Position numbers and translations under genes: made by a program. A stretch of DNA of 64,000 nucleotides from Eukaryota sp. TZLM1-RC (taxonomy: Eukaryota > Metamonada: BaSk clade), in the NCBI GenBank assembly GCA_040285825.1, contig JAUPSS010000007.1, forward strand, positions 2,702,689-2,766,688, given 5' to 3'. Of the stretch, positions 10,176 through 19,267 are shown piece by piece; the stretch's first letter is position 1, and every line of letters begins with the position of its first letter. Below the pieces are notes generated by a model. The model did no database searches. It was not told where the DNA came from and saw only the letters and a program-made list of their open reading frames with translations.

Positions 10176-10831
10176 TAGAAGAGACCTAGATGTGGTGAAG
10201 ATGCCCTTCTCCACTTGTTATTTTTGAGAAATCCCAATTATGTGAAACACTACTCATGGACCACAACACTCCTCCGAGTATGATAATGCTGTGAACACGC
10301 TTTATTAATGTTATAGGACGAACCGGTTTTCTGTTAACACCTCTTTTGTGTCAAACCACTAATTGATTTCTTTATTTGCGAACTACCTCACTTGAGATGG
10401 GCGATTTTCCGCCACAATATTCTTGCTCCTTTAACAAGGGGTTGTACGCAAAGGCTGTCCAAATTCTACAAAATCTGAACTTTGTTCAACACTCTTGTTG
10501 GACTGCTTGTTTATCAAAATCATTAGTGTGCAATTGATGCCAAGAGTGATAAATGTATATCCAGTGGATGAATATTTGTGGGTAATATATTAATCTGAAA
10601 AAAGATTGATTGAAAGTATAGATCGTTTGATATGTGGCGAATTGATCCAGGTTGAAATATCAAGGCTGAATCATGCAAAGAAAATTCGAACTGAAAGTAT
10701 TGCAGTAGGTAAAAGTATTGGTTAAGGTTTTCAAATGTGTCTGTTTCAGGAATTTATTTAATAATTTTATCAATTTGAAGTTCAAATTTTTGAACTGAAA
10801 TTTTTAAATCTTCAAATCGTTTAACCTTACA
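10176..10831. other. Intergenic region between divergent genes
   Basis: This holds the 5' flanks of the acyltransferase (-) and the PH-like gene (+). I see no gene or mobile element. It is among the longest stretches without mobile-element sequence in the window. Confidence 0.4.
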
Positions 10832-11267
10832 ATGACTCAAGCCCAACAACCACAATACGAATTATCACAAACTGTTGCCAACAATCAACCAGTGGCCCAA
10901 ATGCCTACATATTACAAAAACGTTCGTGACAATGAGGTTATGTTGTGGGAGGGCCGTCCTCAGGTTGGATGCTTTGAAGCATTTGTTTGTTGTTATCACA
11001 TTCTATTCATCGCAGGAATTTCGCCTTCATCGATATGTTCTTACGAATAAGGTCCTCACTGTCGAATCCGGATTTTTTTCGAAGCACCACAGTGCATATG
11101 CCGTCAGTGAGATCGTCAGTGTAGAGCTGACAGTTGGATGTTGCTCTAGCAGAGCTGACCTTGTGATTTCCTTCACATCAGGCAAATCGGCACGCCTCTT
11201 TAGTGTTCCTAATGTGATGCAGGTTTATGAAATGTTCGAAAAGGCCATTGCTGCACGAACAGTTTAA
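10832..11267 (+). CDS. Small PH-like domain protein, one predicted 52-nt intron
   Basis: Two overlapping frames join cleanly if a GT-AG intron at 10964-11015 is removed. Exon 1 (10832-10963) ends ...WEGRPQ, and exon 2 (11016-11267) continues EFRLHRYVLTNKVLTVESGF in phase 0, giving a 127-residue product. The 3' splice site follows a pyrimidine-rich run (ttctattcatcgcag). The pattern of WEGRP, then YVLTN, a beta-strand-rich core and SVELTVG resembles the bacterial-type PH domain (bPH_2/YdbT-like) found in small eukaryotic proteins. Function is unknown, probably lipid or membrane related. The alternative is an unspliced frameshifted gene; the phase match and the splice signal make an intron more likely. 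Confidence 0.65.
10964..11015 (+). other. Predicted GT-AG spliceosomal intron (52 nt)
   Basis: It starts GTTGGATG and ends TTCATCGCAG. Removal restores a single frame across a conserved domain. It is the only intron I can support in this window. Confidence 0.55.
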
Positions 11268-11441
11268 ATCTCTTTAGAATATTTTATTATGTATTTATTT
11301 ATTACAACCTGTCAGCATTCACTTAAGTTATTCCACAAGTAGTGTTTGGCTCTCAACTCACACAAAGATCTGAAGAGGAATCAATTGAATGAACCAAATG
11401 GAGCATCCAAATTGATTATGTAACAATTTGCTGGTTTCAAC

Positions 11442-13922
11442 ATGGAAAGCTCTCTCTTAGATGTACCGGCATTCCAACGACAATCCAAGGTTGACAAGCC
11501 TTCCCTTAATAATACAGTTCATTTCATTGTTTGCTTCTTCTTGATTGTTGTTGCTGGTGTTATTCTGTCAATCTGGGTCTCCCAGCCAAGTGTTTCTGAT
11601 AGTAAGCTTACGAATGTCTGTCCAAGTTTCTCTGTTGATAACACTATTTCGATCGTCCAAGAAGTGACGAAACATGGCCCACACCCCACAGGTTCCCCTG
11701 CACAAAACAACAAAGTTATTCCCTACTTCTTTGACGAAGTTCTACCCGATCTTGAGGCACTCGCGCACCAGCACAATTGGAACACCAATACAAGTATTGT
11801 CTGTGATCGTGGTACTGTTTACATCGGTGGTGTTCCTTCCTCCTATGAAAATGTTTGTGTTTCTGTCTTTTCAATCGCTCCTCCCAATGTTGATCCCACT
11901 TCTCCTGGTATTGCTCTCTCAGCCCATCTAGACTCCATCTTTCACGCCCCCGGAGCCTTTGATAATGCTGTCAATGTTGCCCTCGGTACAGAACTGGTAC
12001 GTGGGATCATCAAAACTCCTGACCTCCAATCAGACTTCCACAGACCAATACATTTGATTGTTGGTGATGGAGAAGAACTTGGATTGCTCATTTCCCATGT
12101 CGCCATTAACAACTTCCTAGATCGAATTGCATTTGTGTTGAATCTTGAAAGTGTTGGTTATGGGGGTAAGATGACCCTTTTCAGATGGACTACTCACAGT
12201 GAGAAACTTGTCCTAAAACATTGCTCAAAAGCCAAAAATCTATTGGTTTCAGGCGTTGGAATTGATGTTTTCAATGCTGGTTTGATTGGTTCGAACACGG
12301 ACTATGTACATTACTCAGAGGTGGCACCAGTGGCTGACTTTGCTTTTGTTGAACGATCTGATCGCTACCATACACTTTATGATCGTTTAGAAACTGATAA
12401 GGAAGAGCAAATTATGAGGAAATCAGTCAGAGAAGGCTTGGTTGTTTTGTTTGATGTCGTTCATTCTTTTTGCTCTGATACCAGTGATGCTGTAGGTAAT
12501 TGGAGTAATTCAATTGTTTTCACTCTACCTCTTTTCGGAGTTGTTCTACTTAGTCCAGTTGTAGGCTTAATTTTGCATTGTTTGGTTTTGGGGTCTTGTA
12601 TTGGTATTGTAGCTTTTCTTGTTGTGCGTTCTGGAAAACAGTCTAGTTTTGATCACTCAATCCGTAATTGGGTAGTTATTGGTTCGTTTCCATTTGTTTT
12701 TGTCTTGTTACCAATCATTGTTTGTTCTATTTTTGGTTACGTTCTGTCCGTGATCTCACCAATGACGTTTCATCGCCATTCGCAACTTTCAATGGTCTTT
12801 TACTGCTTGATTACTCTCTCTTGCATGTTTTTGTCTCAATTATTATTGCAGAAAATTCAAAAACAAAACCATCTAATCAGCTTAGTGGTATCGACCGTGC
12901 CCTTCTTTGTCATTTATTTGTGTGCAGTAATTTTCAAGTTGGGTTCTTCAATTTTATTTGGATTTATTCTTGTTGCTTCTGTTCTAATGGTGGTTTCGGG
13001 TTATTTGAATAGTTCTAAATCAAATCCAATCAAGCCAATCATCTTTTTGAGCGTTTCTGCTCTGATCATCACGTTATCAGTTTCCTCTGTTGCGTACTTA
13101 CTACTACAATTACTACCTGGCAATTTTTCAAGAATGGATGAAAATTTTGCAGCTGATCTCTACTACGCCATTGGTGTGTCATTTATCTCTATGCTTTTGA
13201 CAGGACCACTCATTTCGTTCGTTCATACCACCAAAAAACCTAATTGTGTTCATTTGAGTTGCTTTTGTTTTGTATTGTCTCTACCATTGTTGTGTATTTT
13301 GCTATTCTCAGTTCCGTATTCAAGTAAAACTCCTCTCAGGTATACGGTTCAACATGAAATATTTGCTAGTAAGAATCAGTCTCATTTGGCTTTTTCTTTC
13401 CCACATTCTGCAGGTTTAAGTAATTTGGAGGAGGTTTTACATTCTCATGATTACGAAACCTTTAGCTGTAAAAGCTTTATTCCTCTTGAAACTAATGCTG
13501 TTTGTGTTGATGCTGGGAAGGAAGTTGTTAACCCTCCATTGATTGATTATGATTACAAATGTGATGACAGTCAGTGTAACGTGACCATGTTTATCACAAC
13601 TGAAGAATCTGCAAGACTTTTGATAATGTTTCCTGACGACATTGATGTTCACTATGAAGGTCACCATGTCGGTGACATTATGGGTAAAGAACCTGGTGTC
13701 ATGATCAATTTGGCAAAAGCTACTATCAGAACTGAGTGGAACTTTAGTTTTACTCCTCCTAAAACATCATTGACATTAAGAACTTTGTATTCCGTTTACA
13801 AAAATTCTTTGATTGTTGATACTGTCATTGACCAACTAATGCCTGAAATGAGCCCTTGGGGTTATAACTGGTTACCAGGCACAATGACTTTAATTGATGA
13901 TGTTACTTTTTGTAACAATTAA
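11442..13922 (+). CDS. ER-type membrane M28 zinc metallopeptidase, paralogue 1
   Basis: The 826-residue product has the layout of endoplasmic reticulum metallopeptidase 1: a short cytosolic N-terminus, one membrane segment (about 27-46), a lumenal M28 aminopeptidase domain (about 60-345), then roughly nine membrane segments and a lumenal C-terminal domain. All five zinc ligands are visible: His162 and Asp174 (AHLDS, FDNA), Glu212 with catalytic Glu211 (GEELG), Glu236 (NLESVG) and His310 (RYHTLYD). It should be an active peptidase acting on proteins in the secretory pathway. The start is the first ATG of an uninterrupted frame. A close paralogue lies at 28965-31442 on the other strand. Substrate is unknown. 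Confidence 0.9.
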   Translation: MESSLLDVPAFQRQSKVDKPSLNNTVHFIVCFFLIVVAGVILSIWVSQPSVSDSKLTNVCPSFSVDNTISIVQEVTKHGPHPTGSPAQNNKVIPYFFDEVLPDLEALAHQHNWNTNTSIVCDRGTVYIGGVPSSYENVCVSVFSIAPPNVDPTSPGIALSAHLDSIFHAPGAFDNAVNVALGTELVRGIIKTPDLQSDFHRPIHLIVGDGEELGLLISHVAINNFLDRIAFVLNLESVGYGGKMTLFRWTTHSEKLVLKHCSKAKNLLVSGVGIDVFNAGLIGSNTDYVHYSEVAPVADFAFVERSDRYHTLYDRLETDKEEQIMRKSVREGLVVLFDVVHSFCSDTSDAVGNWSNSIVFTLPLFGVVLLSPVVGLILHCLVLGSCIGIVAFLVVRSGKQSSFDHSIRNWVVIGSFPFVFVLLPIIVCSIFGYVLSVISPMTFHRHSQLSMVFYCLITLSCMFLSQLLLQKIQKQNHLISLVVSTVPFFVIYLCAVIFKLGSSILFGFILVASVLMVVSGYLNSSKSNPIKPIIFLSVSALIITLSVSSVAYLLLQLLPGNFSRMDENFAADLYYAIGVSFISMLLTGPLISFVHTTKKPNCVHLSCFCFVLSLPLLCILLFSVPYSSKTPLRYTVQHEIFASKNQSHLAFSFPHSAGLSNLEEVLHSHDYETFSCKSFIPLETNAVCVDAGKEVVNPPLIDYDYKCDDSQCNVTMFITTEESARLLIMFPDDIDVHYEGHHVGDIMGKEPGVMINLAKATIRTEWNFSFTPPKTSLTLRTLYSVYKNSLIVDTVIDQLMPEMSPWGYNWLPGTMTLIDDVTFCNN

Positions 13923-14422
13923 ATTAATAAATTATCCTGTATATACGTTTTGTTAATTTTTCCTATTTTATTGTTGGTTTTAAAAGGATAATATTCGCAT
14001 TCTTTCCGTTGATGATGATTGAATCATTGGGCAATTGTTTCTAAAAATAAAAAACTGTCGAAACATGGGTTTTTGGGAGAAAAAAGTTTCCGTTTGAACC
14101 AATAAATTAAGATTAAAAACTATCCTTGACATAAATACACCATTCTCTCATGGTTGTGGGCAGTTTAACGCCGCGTTGAGATCAAAGCTCAGTCAAGTGA
14201 TTGATCTGTTTTTTTGAATTTGAGTCTACTACGATATCACATTTTGAAACCAATAGCGCTGCTAGCTTCTTTATTGGAAAACCAAAAACATAATTTATTT
14301 ACAGTTTCGGTAATTATACACAATGTACAAGTTGGATCTACACATTTATCAATTATTACTGAATTTAATTTAACGTACTTTAATTTAACGTATGAGTTGT
14401 TTCACCACCACAAAAAAATCAT
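13923..14422. other. Intergenic between convergent genes
   Basis: This is the shared 3' flank of M28 peptidase 1 (+) and the RCC1-repeat gene (-). No gene is seen; short AATAAA-type signals occur near 13924 and 14050. Confidence 0.4.
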
Positions 14423-16417
14423 TTAATTATTTACAAACTCGCTATGAATCAATTCAATTTCAGCATCTTGGGGATACTGAATCCACCAAGGAAACGCATT
14501 AAGTTCAAAAACAAAACCATTTTTGAAGTTAACAATAGATTTAACAACATTCCTTTCAACCAAGTTGTAAGGACAAAAATCTGGGAAATCAAAATCACCA
14601 ACAGCACAAGCCTCAAATTTTAAAAATTTGAGTTTTGGAAATTTGAATTTCTTTAAACCCTTTACTAAATTGATAGACAAGTCCAATTCTTTTAAATTTG
14701 GTAACAAAAGGGTTTTGGCAAAATTTAATTCAGCTCCACTAAGAACCAAACTGTACAAAGATTGAGGTAGCTTAATGAGACCTTTTGCCAAAGCTTCTGA
14801 CAAGTAAATTGAATTAATGCTGAGTTCTTTCAGATTTGTCAGATATGACAAATCAAGAGAGATTTCATCATCAAACAGCGAATCTGGATGAATTAAAGTT
14901 AATTTTGAAATAGATATCGGTAATAATGGTAAAGTATCTAATGGATAGTTGATTTCAATTTTCTTGAGATTTGTCAAGAAAGAAAAATCAAAAGTGCCTG
15001 TCAATTCTCTTGCCTGCAAGGCAGAATCACCACGCTGAATCTTTAAGGAGATTGTGTTGGGGAAATTTAAAAAAAAATGTTGACCATCTTCTAAATTATT
15101 GGTAATTAAACCAAGAGTAGTAACATTTAAATTGTGGAAATTGGAATATTGGAATTCAGAATTAAGGACAATTTCAATATTTTTCGATGTAGAGACCAAA
15201 TTTTCAGTTGTGGGATCAACCAAAATTTCCTTCATCTGACAACTCGACAGTAATTCACAACACATTTGTTTGAATTTGTTACTAATTCTGCAATATTTAC
15301 TTATAAACCTTGCTTTTGCAAACTTCCCATTACCATAACCAAGTTCCAATAAGCCTAATATATTGTTGAAAATCGAGAGAAGCAAATCATTAAATAAATC
15401 AACAACCTGAACTCCATCACCTACTACCCCAGTCAGCTCAGATCCAAATACTTGCACAGGTTTATGGTGATCCCAACAATCACCTGTGCCTAGTTGACCA
15501 AAATCATTACGACCCCAAGCCCAAACATTATTGTTATTAATGGCAAAAATATGATTATTTGAAACTGAAATATTTTCCACGCGACCGATTCCATTAACTA
15601 TTTGTACATCTTCAAACACCTCATCCATTCGGTAAACCGCAGACAAATCTCCCCAATGAAACACTTCTCCTTCACTAGTGAGGGCTACAAAGAAACCATC
15701 TCCGCTTGCAATAGCCTTAGTGTGACCCAAACCACTGACAGGGACGGGAGCAGACCAAATACCTTGGTTGTAGGTAGCTTGAAACGTCTGTCCAAGGGAG
15801 TCTAAGAGTAAAATACGAATAGATTCATCGTTATAATCAAAATAACCACAACAATTCAAACATTTTCTCATCAAAAAAGGAGCTTTTAAAACTTCAAAGT
15901 TATCAGTATCAAGGTTTTCAAAATAAAGAAAGACTTCTCCTTTAGAATTCAAGCACACAAATTGAGAATCAAAGCATTGTAACTCAACAACGTCACTTAG
16001 TTCAGGAATGACTTCAACTGACTGATGATTACCCCACTGTAAAACTTGGCCTTCAACAGTCAAGGCAAATGATGTCCACTGAGTTGCATAGACTGCTTTG
16101 ATGGGATAAGGAAGATCAAGCTTAGTGATTGGTAGTGCTTTGGATTGAGACATGTTTAGTTGGTTGACTTCGTTCCATCCCCAACCATAAACTGTACCAT
16201 CGTTTGATAGTGCTAGTGAGTGAGTGGGACCTGCGGAGACTGACTTGAGGTTGGAGAGTGGGAGTTTGAGGGGGGAGAGTACAATAGGGGGACTAGAAAT
16301 AAAGATTTTGTTGTGTGAGTTGCTACCTGTGCCATAAAGATCACCAGATTTGGTGAGAATGAGTGTATGTGTTGAAGAAGAAACTGCTCTGATTGGGCTC
16401 GATGAGGAATGCGTCAT
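14423..16417 (-). CDS. RCC1-repeat protein with C-terminal leucine-rich region
   Basis: The 664-residue product begins with about 330 residues of RCC1-type beta-propeller blades. Typical signatures are HSLALSNDGTVYGWGWNEVN, LTVEGQVLQWGNHQ, ALTSEGEVFHWGD and NNVWAWGRNDFGQLGTGD. The C-terminal third (about 390-640) has irregular leucine-rich repeats (LTNLKELSINSIYLSEALAK, LYSLVLSGAELN, LPNLKELDLSINLVKGLKKF). RCC1 blades are protein-binding or exchange-factor platforms, but this architecture gives no specific partner. There is no F-box, kinase or other catalytic motif. The start ATG follows an AT-rich leader. It is unspliced as far as I can see. Confidence 0.82.
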   Translation of the reverse strand: MTHSSSSPIRAVSSSTHTLILTKSGDLYGTGSNSHNKIFISSPPIVLSPLKLPLSNLKSVSAGPTHSLALSNDGTVYGWGWNEVNQLNMSQSKALPITKLDLPYPIKAVYATQWTSFALTVEGQVLQWGNHQSVEVIPELSDVVELQCFDSQFVCLNSKGEVFLYFENLDTDNFEVLKAPFLMRKCLNCCGYFDYNDESIRILLLDSLGQTFQATYNQGIWSAPVPVSGLGHTKAIASGDGFFVALTSEGEVFHWGDLSAVYRMDEVFEDVQIVNGIGRVENISVSNNHIFAINNNNVWAWGRNDFGQLGTGDCWDHHKPVQVFGSELTGVVGDGVQVVDLFNDLLLSIFNNILGLLELGYGNGKFAKARFISKYCRISNKFKQMCCELLSSCQMKEILVDPTTENLVSTSKNIEIVLNSEFQYSNFHNLNVTTLGLITNNLEDGQHFFLNFPNTISLKIQRGDSALQARELTGTFDFSFLTNLKKIEINYPLDTLPLLPISISKLTLIHPDSLFDDEISLDLSYLTNLKELSINSIYLSEALAKGLIKLPQSLYSLVLSGAELNFAKTLLLPNLKELDLSINLVKGLKKFKFPKLKFLKFEACAVGDFDFPDFCPYNLVERNVVKSIVNFKNGFVFELNAFPWWIQYPQDAEIELIHSEFVNN

Positions 16418-16487
16418 ATAAAATAAACATGTTTCTATCCATGCTGATAAATCTTAATACTAATACTCTGAACATTCTTTCTCACAC

Positions 16488-17027
16488 TCACTGATTGTTG
16501 CAGTGCCATTGTCTACAATTATCATGAATATGAGAGTACGTAATCCTGTACATGTTTAGAGCACTGTTAACATCGCTATCCCTATAGACGCCATATTCAC
16601 TGTTTTGACAGTGTAGCAGTCCATGGCATGGGACAAGATCGACATTGTTTCTTTTTCGGATTGCAATTTTGTTAAACTTCTTGAATTTTGTTAAGATTTT
16701 AGAATATTCACTATTTTTTCGCTGCTCGTAATTCATTCTTTAGTCTCTTTCTTTTTCTTTAGTCTCTTTCTTTTTCAAGTGAATCTTTTATATGAATTGG
16801 GATCTTTGACCTTTACATCACATTCGGTATCTCCATCGCAATTATCCTCAACACAAACAGCACAACTCTTACTGGTCCGATACTCATCTACCAAGTATTC
16901 TTTTATACCAGCTTTTCTCAGCATTCTTCTTAGCCCGACACCTCTGATTGTGCTGGCTTTACCTTTACGATTAATCTTAGCGTCCCAATCACCAGAGCCA
17001 ATTACAATATTGAATTCACATTAATTT
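16488..17027 (-). pseudogene. Fanzor-like nuclease, C-terminal fragment of a second family
   Basis: The minus strand from 17027 reads IVIGSGDWDAKINRKGK, GVGLRRMLRKAG and then YLVDEYRTSKSCAVC. These are the GDW motif, RuvC-II Glu (16883-16885) and first zinc-ribbon CxxC of Fanzor/TnpB proteins. After a stop near 16779 and a short gap, a second frame (16736-16488) gives CHGLLHCQNSEYG and YRDSDVNSALNMYRI, the second zinc-ribbon half and RuvC-III with its Asp present. The expected last cysteine is Tyr (SEYG). The N-terminal two thirds, including RuvC-I, are absent. It differs clearly from the copies at 2764 and 36857, so two Fanzor-like families have been present here. Confidence 0.75.
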
Positions 17028-17275
17028 CACATTTAATCCGTCAGCAAAAAAAAGTTAGAAAAATACAATAGCAATTGATTTTTATTTATTGAGCTAAGCA
17101 CCAATTAAAAACCCAAAACAAAAGCCTAAACACCATCAGTAATTAGTGAAATTATTGAAATTAGTTGATTAATTGGTAAAAGTAATACACGAAACAAAGT
17201 CGTTAGTTAACATCAATAATAACTATTAAAGAAAAAAAAATAAATAAAAGAAAAGTTTGTTTATTAATGAAAAAC
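17028..17275. other. AT-rich 3' flank of histone H4 variant gene
   Basis: Low-complexity AT-rich DNA between the Fanzor-like remnant and the H4 stop codon. No gene seen. Confidence 0.4.
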
Positions 17276-17593
17276 CTAAACACCAAAACCATACAAAACA
17301 CGTCCTTGTCGTTTCAAAGCATAGACAACATCCATAGCAGTAATGGTCTTCCTTCCTGCATGTTCACAATAAGTGAACGAATCTGCCAAAGTCCTCCTGA
17401 GGAAAGTACGGAGAACAGTACGGGTTTCATCATAGATAAGTGCAGAGATACGCTTGACACCACCACGGCGAGCAAGACGACGAATGGCTGGCTTGGTAAT
17501 ACCGAGGATATTGTCTCGGGAGAACTTTGGGTGTCTCCGAGCGGGGATGCCCGTCTTACCTAAACCTTTTCCACCTTTTCCACGGCCTGTCAT
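17276..17593 (-). CDS. Histone H4, divergent variant
   Basis: The 105-residue product begins [20 protein letters not shown] and ends GRVLYGFGV, so it is histone H4 with a short insertion (the IPA of TGIPARR) in the tail, also present in the second H4 gene. Compared with the copy at 45056-45373, differences are clustered: the segment before the first helix reads [15 protein letters not shown] instead of [15 protein letters not shown], and helix 2 ends [15 protein letters not shown] instead of [15 protein letters not shown]. The core ([26 protein letters not shown]) is identical. Clustered change with an intact frame suggests a specialised variant or one under relaxed constraint. It has the same conserved upstream block as the other H4 gene. 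Confidence 0.93.
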   Translation of the reverse strand: MTGRGKGGKGLGKTGIPARRHPKFSRDNILGITKPAIRRLARRGGVKRISALIYDETRTVLRTFLRRTLADSFTYCEHAGRKTITAMDVVYALKRQGRVLYGFGV

Positions 17594-17630
17594 TGAGATC
17601 GATCAAAATAAGAATACAAGATTTGAAAGA

Positions 17631-17689
17631 AGTTTGGGAATTCGAGTTTGATTCTGGAAATTGTCTTGCCAAGATTAATTGTTGTTTCA
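17631..17689 (-). promoter_or_regulatory. 59-bp block conserved upstream of both histone H4 genes
   Basis: From 38 bp upstream of the ATG, 59 bp match the upstream region of the second H4 gene (45411-45469) at all but one base (17663). The 5' UTR between block and ATG is less conserved, and similarity drops sharply beyond the block. It includes GGGAATTCGAGTTTGATTCT and CTTGCCAAGATTAATTGTTG. A shared H4 promoter or transcription-start element is the simplest reading. Confidence 0.65.
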
Positions 17690-18206
17690 GAGTTAACTTT
17701 GAATTCACCATAAAACAGTTAAACCATACTAAACCCTTGCATAAAGATTTTCAAAAACATTACTGGTTGTACAATATTATTTCATCAAACTCAAACTCTA
17801 TTAAATCTAATTTCATATTAATTGTTGCAAAATCAAGTCTGATAGCTTTGGTTAATTGTTGCTTCTTTATACTCAAAACACTTGCTTGAACTTGATCATA
17901 TACATGTTGATCTACCACTTGGATTAAAAAAATCGCCTAGTTTGAGTTTGAGAGCTTCAAAACCGCACTTTTGAAGTATCCACAGAGATCAATACATTGT
18001 AATATTCAGGATGTCAACAATAATGAACTCGATCGACACCTATTATAAAAATGAAAATTGTCTTTCAAGCAAAATTTCCACTATCTTTTTCTACCACGAA
18101 TTCGTTAGCTCACTTGAACCATAGAAATCTTTATTTGTTTACCCTTCGTCGTTTGATTTAATTAAGGAATTTATTCTGGTTCTCTTCTCTTGACTTCTCT
18201 TGACTT
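17690..18206. other. Intergenic
   Basis: No gene or repeat that I can support. AT-rich sequence upstream of histone H4 and downstream of a Sel1 remnant. Confidence 0.4.
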
Positions 18207-18401
18207 TTAAATTTCCCGTGCAAGGCGATAACATTGACCTAAACCATCCATAGCATCAGTATCACCAGCATCAGCAGCTTTTTTGAACCAATAAACTGCT
18301 TCTTTGTAAAATTGTTTCTTGTAAAACTGCCATCCTTTTACACCCATTTGTTTACAAGTCAAACCAGTCAGAGTTGGAACTACTTGTGAAAGATCTACCA
18401 A
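18207..18401 (-). pseudogene. Sel1-repeat fragment
   Basis: The frame contains one recognisable Sel1-like repeat (YKEAVYWFKKAADAGDTDAM, then DGLGQCY) after an unassigned stretch. The repeat pattern of A-xx-WFKKAAxxGxxxAM matches the family. It has no repeat array of normal length, and the neighbouring 470 bp on the 5' side are interrupted by stops, so it is a relic of a longer protein. Confidence 0.6.
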
Positions 18402-18874
18402 AAGACGAAGAGCACTGTGAATTTGAACTAGTAGAGGACCTGGAAGTGAGTGGTTGATGTCTAGATTTTAATTTGGAAATTTCTTGTTTAAATTGTTTAA
18501 CTTGGGTATTATCAACATTTCTTCCAAGAACCCATTCCTCTTAAAATTTTCGTAAATGCTTTTGATTATGTGCCAAATTTTGCATTATTCTTTGTTTTTG
18601 GAACCTAGATTAGAACTTTGAAGTGCTAATTCTCGGTTTGTCTGAGCTAAATGAACAATAGATTTTCGGAAAATTTTCCTTTTCTTACCTCAAATCCTCA
18701 ATAATTTGGTCTTTTTCAGCACAATTTTGACAATTTTGCCTTAAATTGGGATTAAATTCATTTATCAAAGGCAACTCTTCAGCATAATTTTCCAATAAAC
18801 TCAATTGATGATTATTTGGTCAATATTTGGTCGAAGTGATTAATCACTAGACATACAATCATTAACCAGATTTT
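18402..18874. other. Degraded sequence between two Sel1 fragments
   Basis: Short minus-strand pieces rich in Asn, Lys and Glu can be read but no continuous frame. It probably belonged to the same decayed gene region as its neighbours. Confidence 0.3.
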
Positions 18875-19264
18875 TCAAAAATTTGAGATCTTCTTGATCA
18901 AATGAAAGTTCTTTTCTCTCCCTGATATTTGGCACCCAAATATCAGGTATACTTCTATCTTTTCACCAGCTTTTGGATAACCAGCATGCTTGTCCTTTTC
19001 GTAACATTTGATAGCTTGGTGAAGGTCATTAGGTACACCGTGGCCGTGTTCATAACAAAGACCTAAATTGTACATTCCAACCTCATTACCTACTTCAGCA
19101 GCTTTTTGGTAATAAAACACTGCTTGAGAATAGTCTTGTAGTTTGAGAATAGTAACACCAAGACCTCTATGGTAACAACGACCTAAATTATTAATAGCAC
19201 CAGCATGACCATCATCAGTCAATAGATGGTTTAAAATCAATAAAAAGCTTTTTGACTTTACCAT
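18875..19264 (-). pseudogene. Sel1-repeat protein fragment
   Basis: From the ATG at 19264 the frame shows two to three Sel1 repeats: GHAGAINNLGRCYHRGLGV, SQAVFYYQKAAEVGNEVGMY, NLGLCYEHGHGVPNDLHQAI and KCYEKDKHAGYPKAGEKIEV. Sel1 arrays act as protein-interaction scaffolds. The frame ends soon after the third repeat in unrelated sequence, and the start lies within what looks like a repeat linker. I read it as a remnant; a small functional Sel1 protein cannot be excluded. Confidence 0.6.
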
Positions 19265-19267
19265 CAA

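Noticed and set aside
12668-13012. 114-codon frame inside M28 peptidase 1
   Set aside because: It is a shadow of the real gene in another frame, as are the hydrophobic antisense frames at 9605 and 29752.
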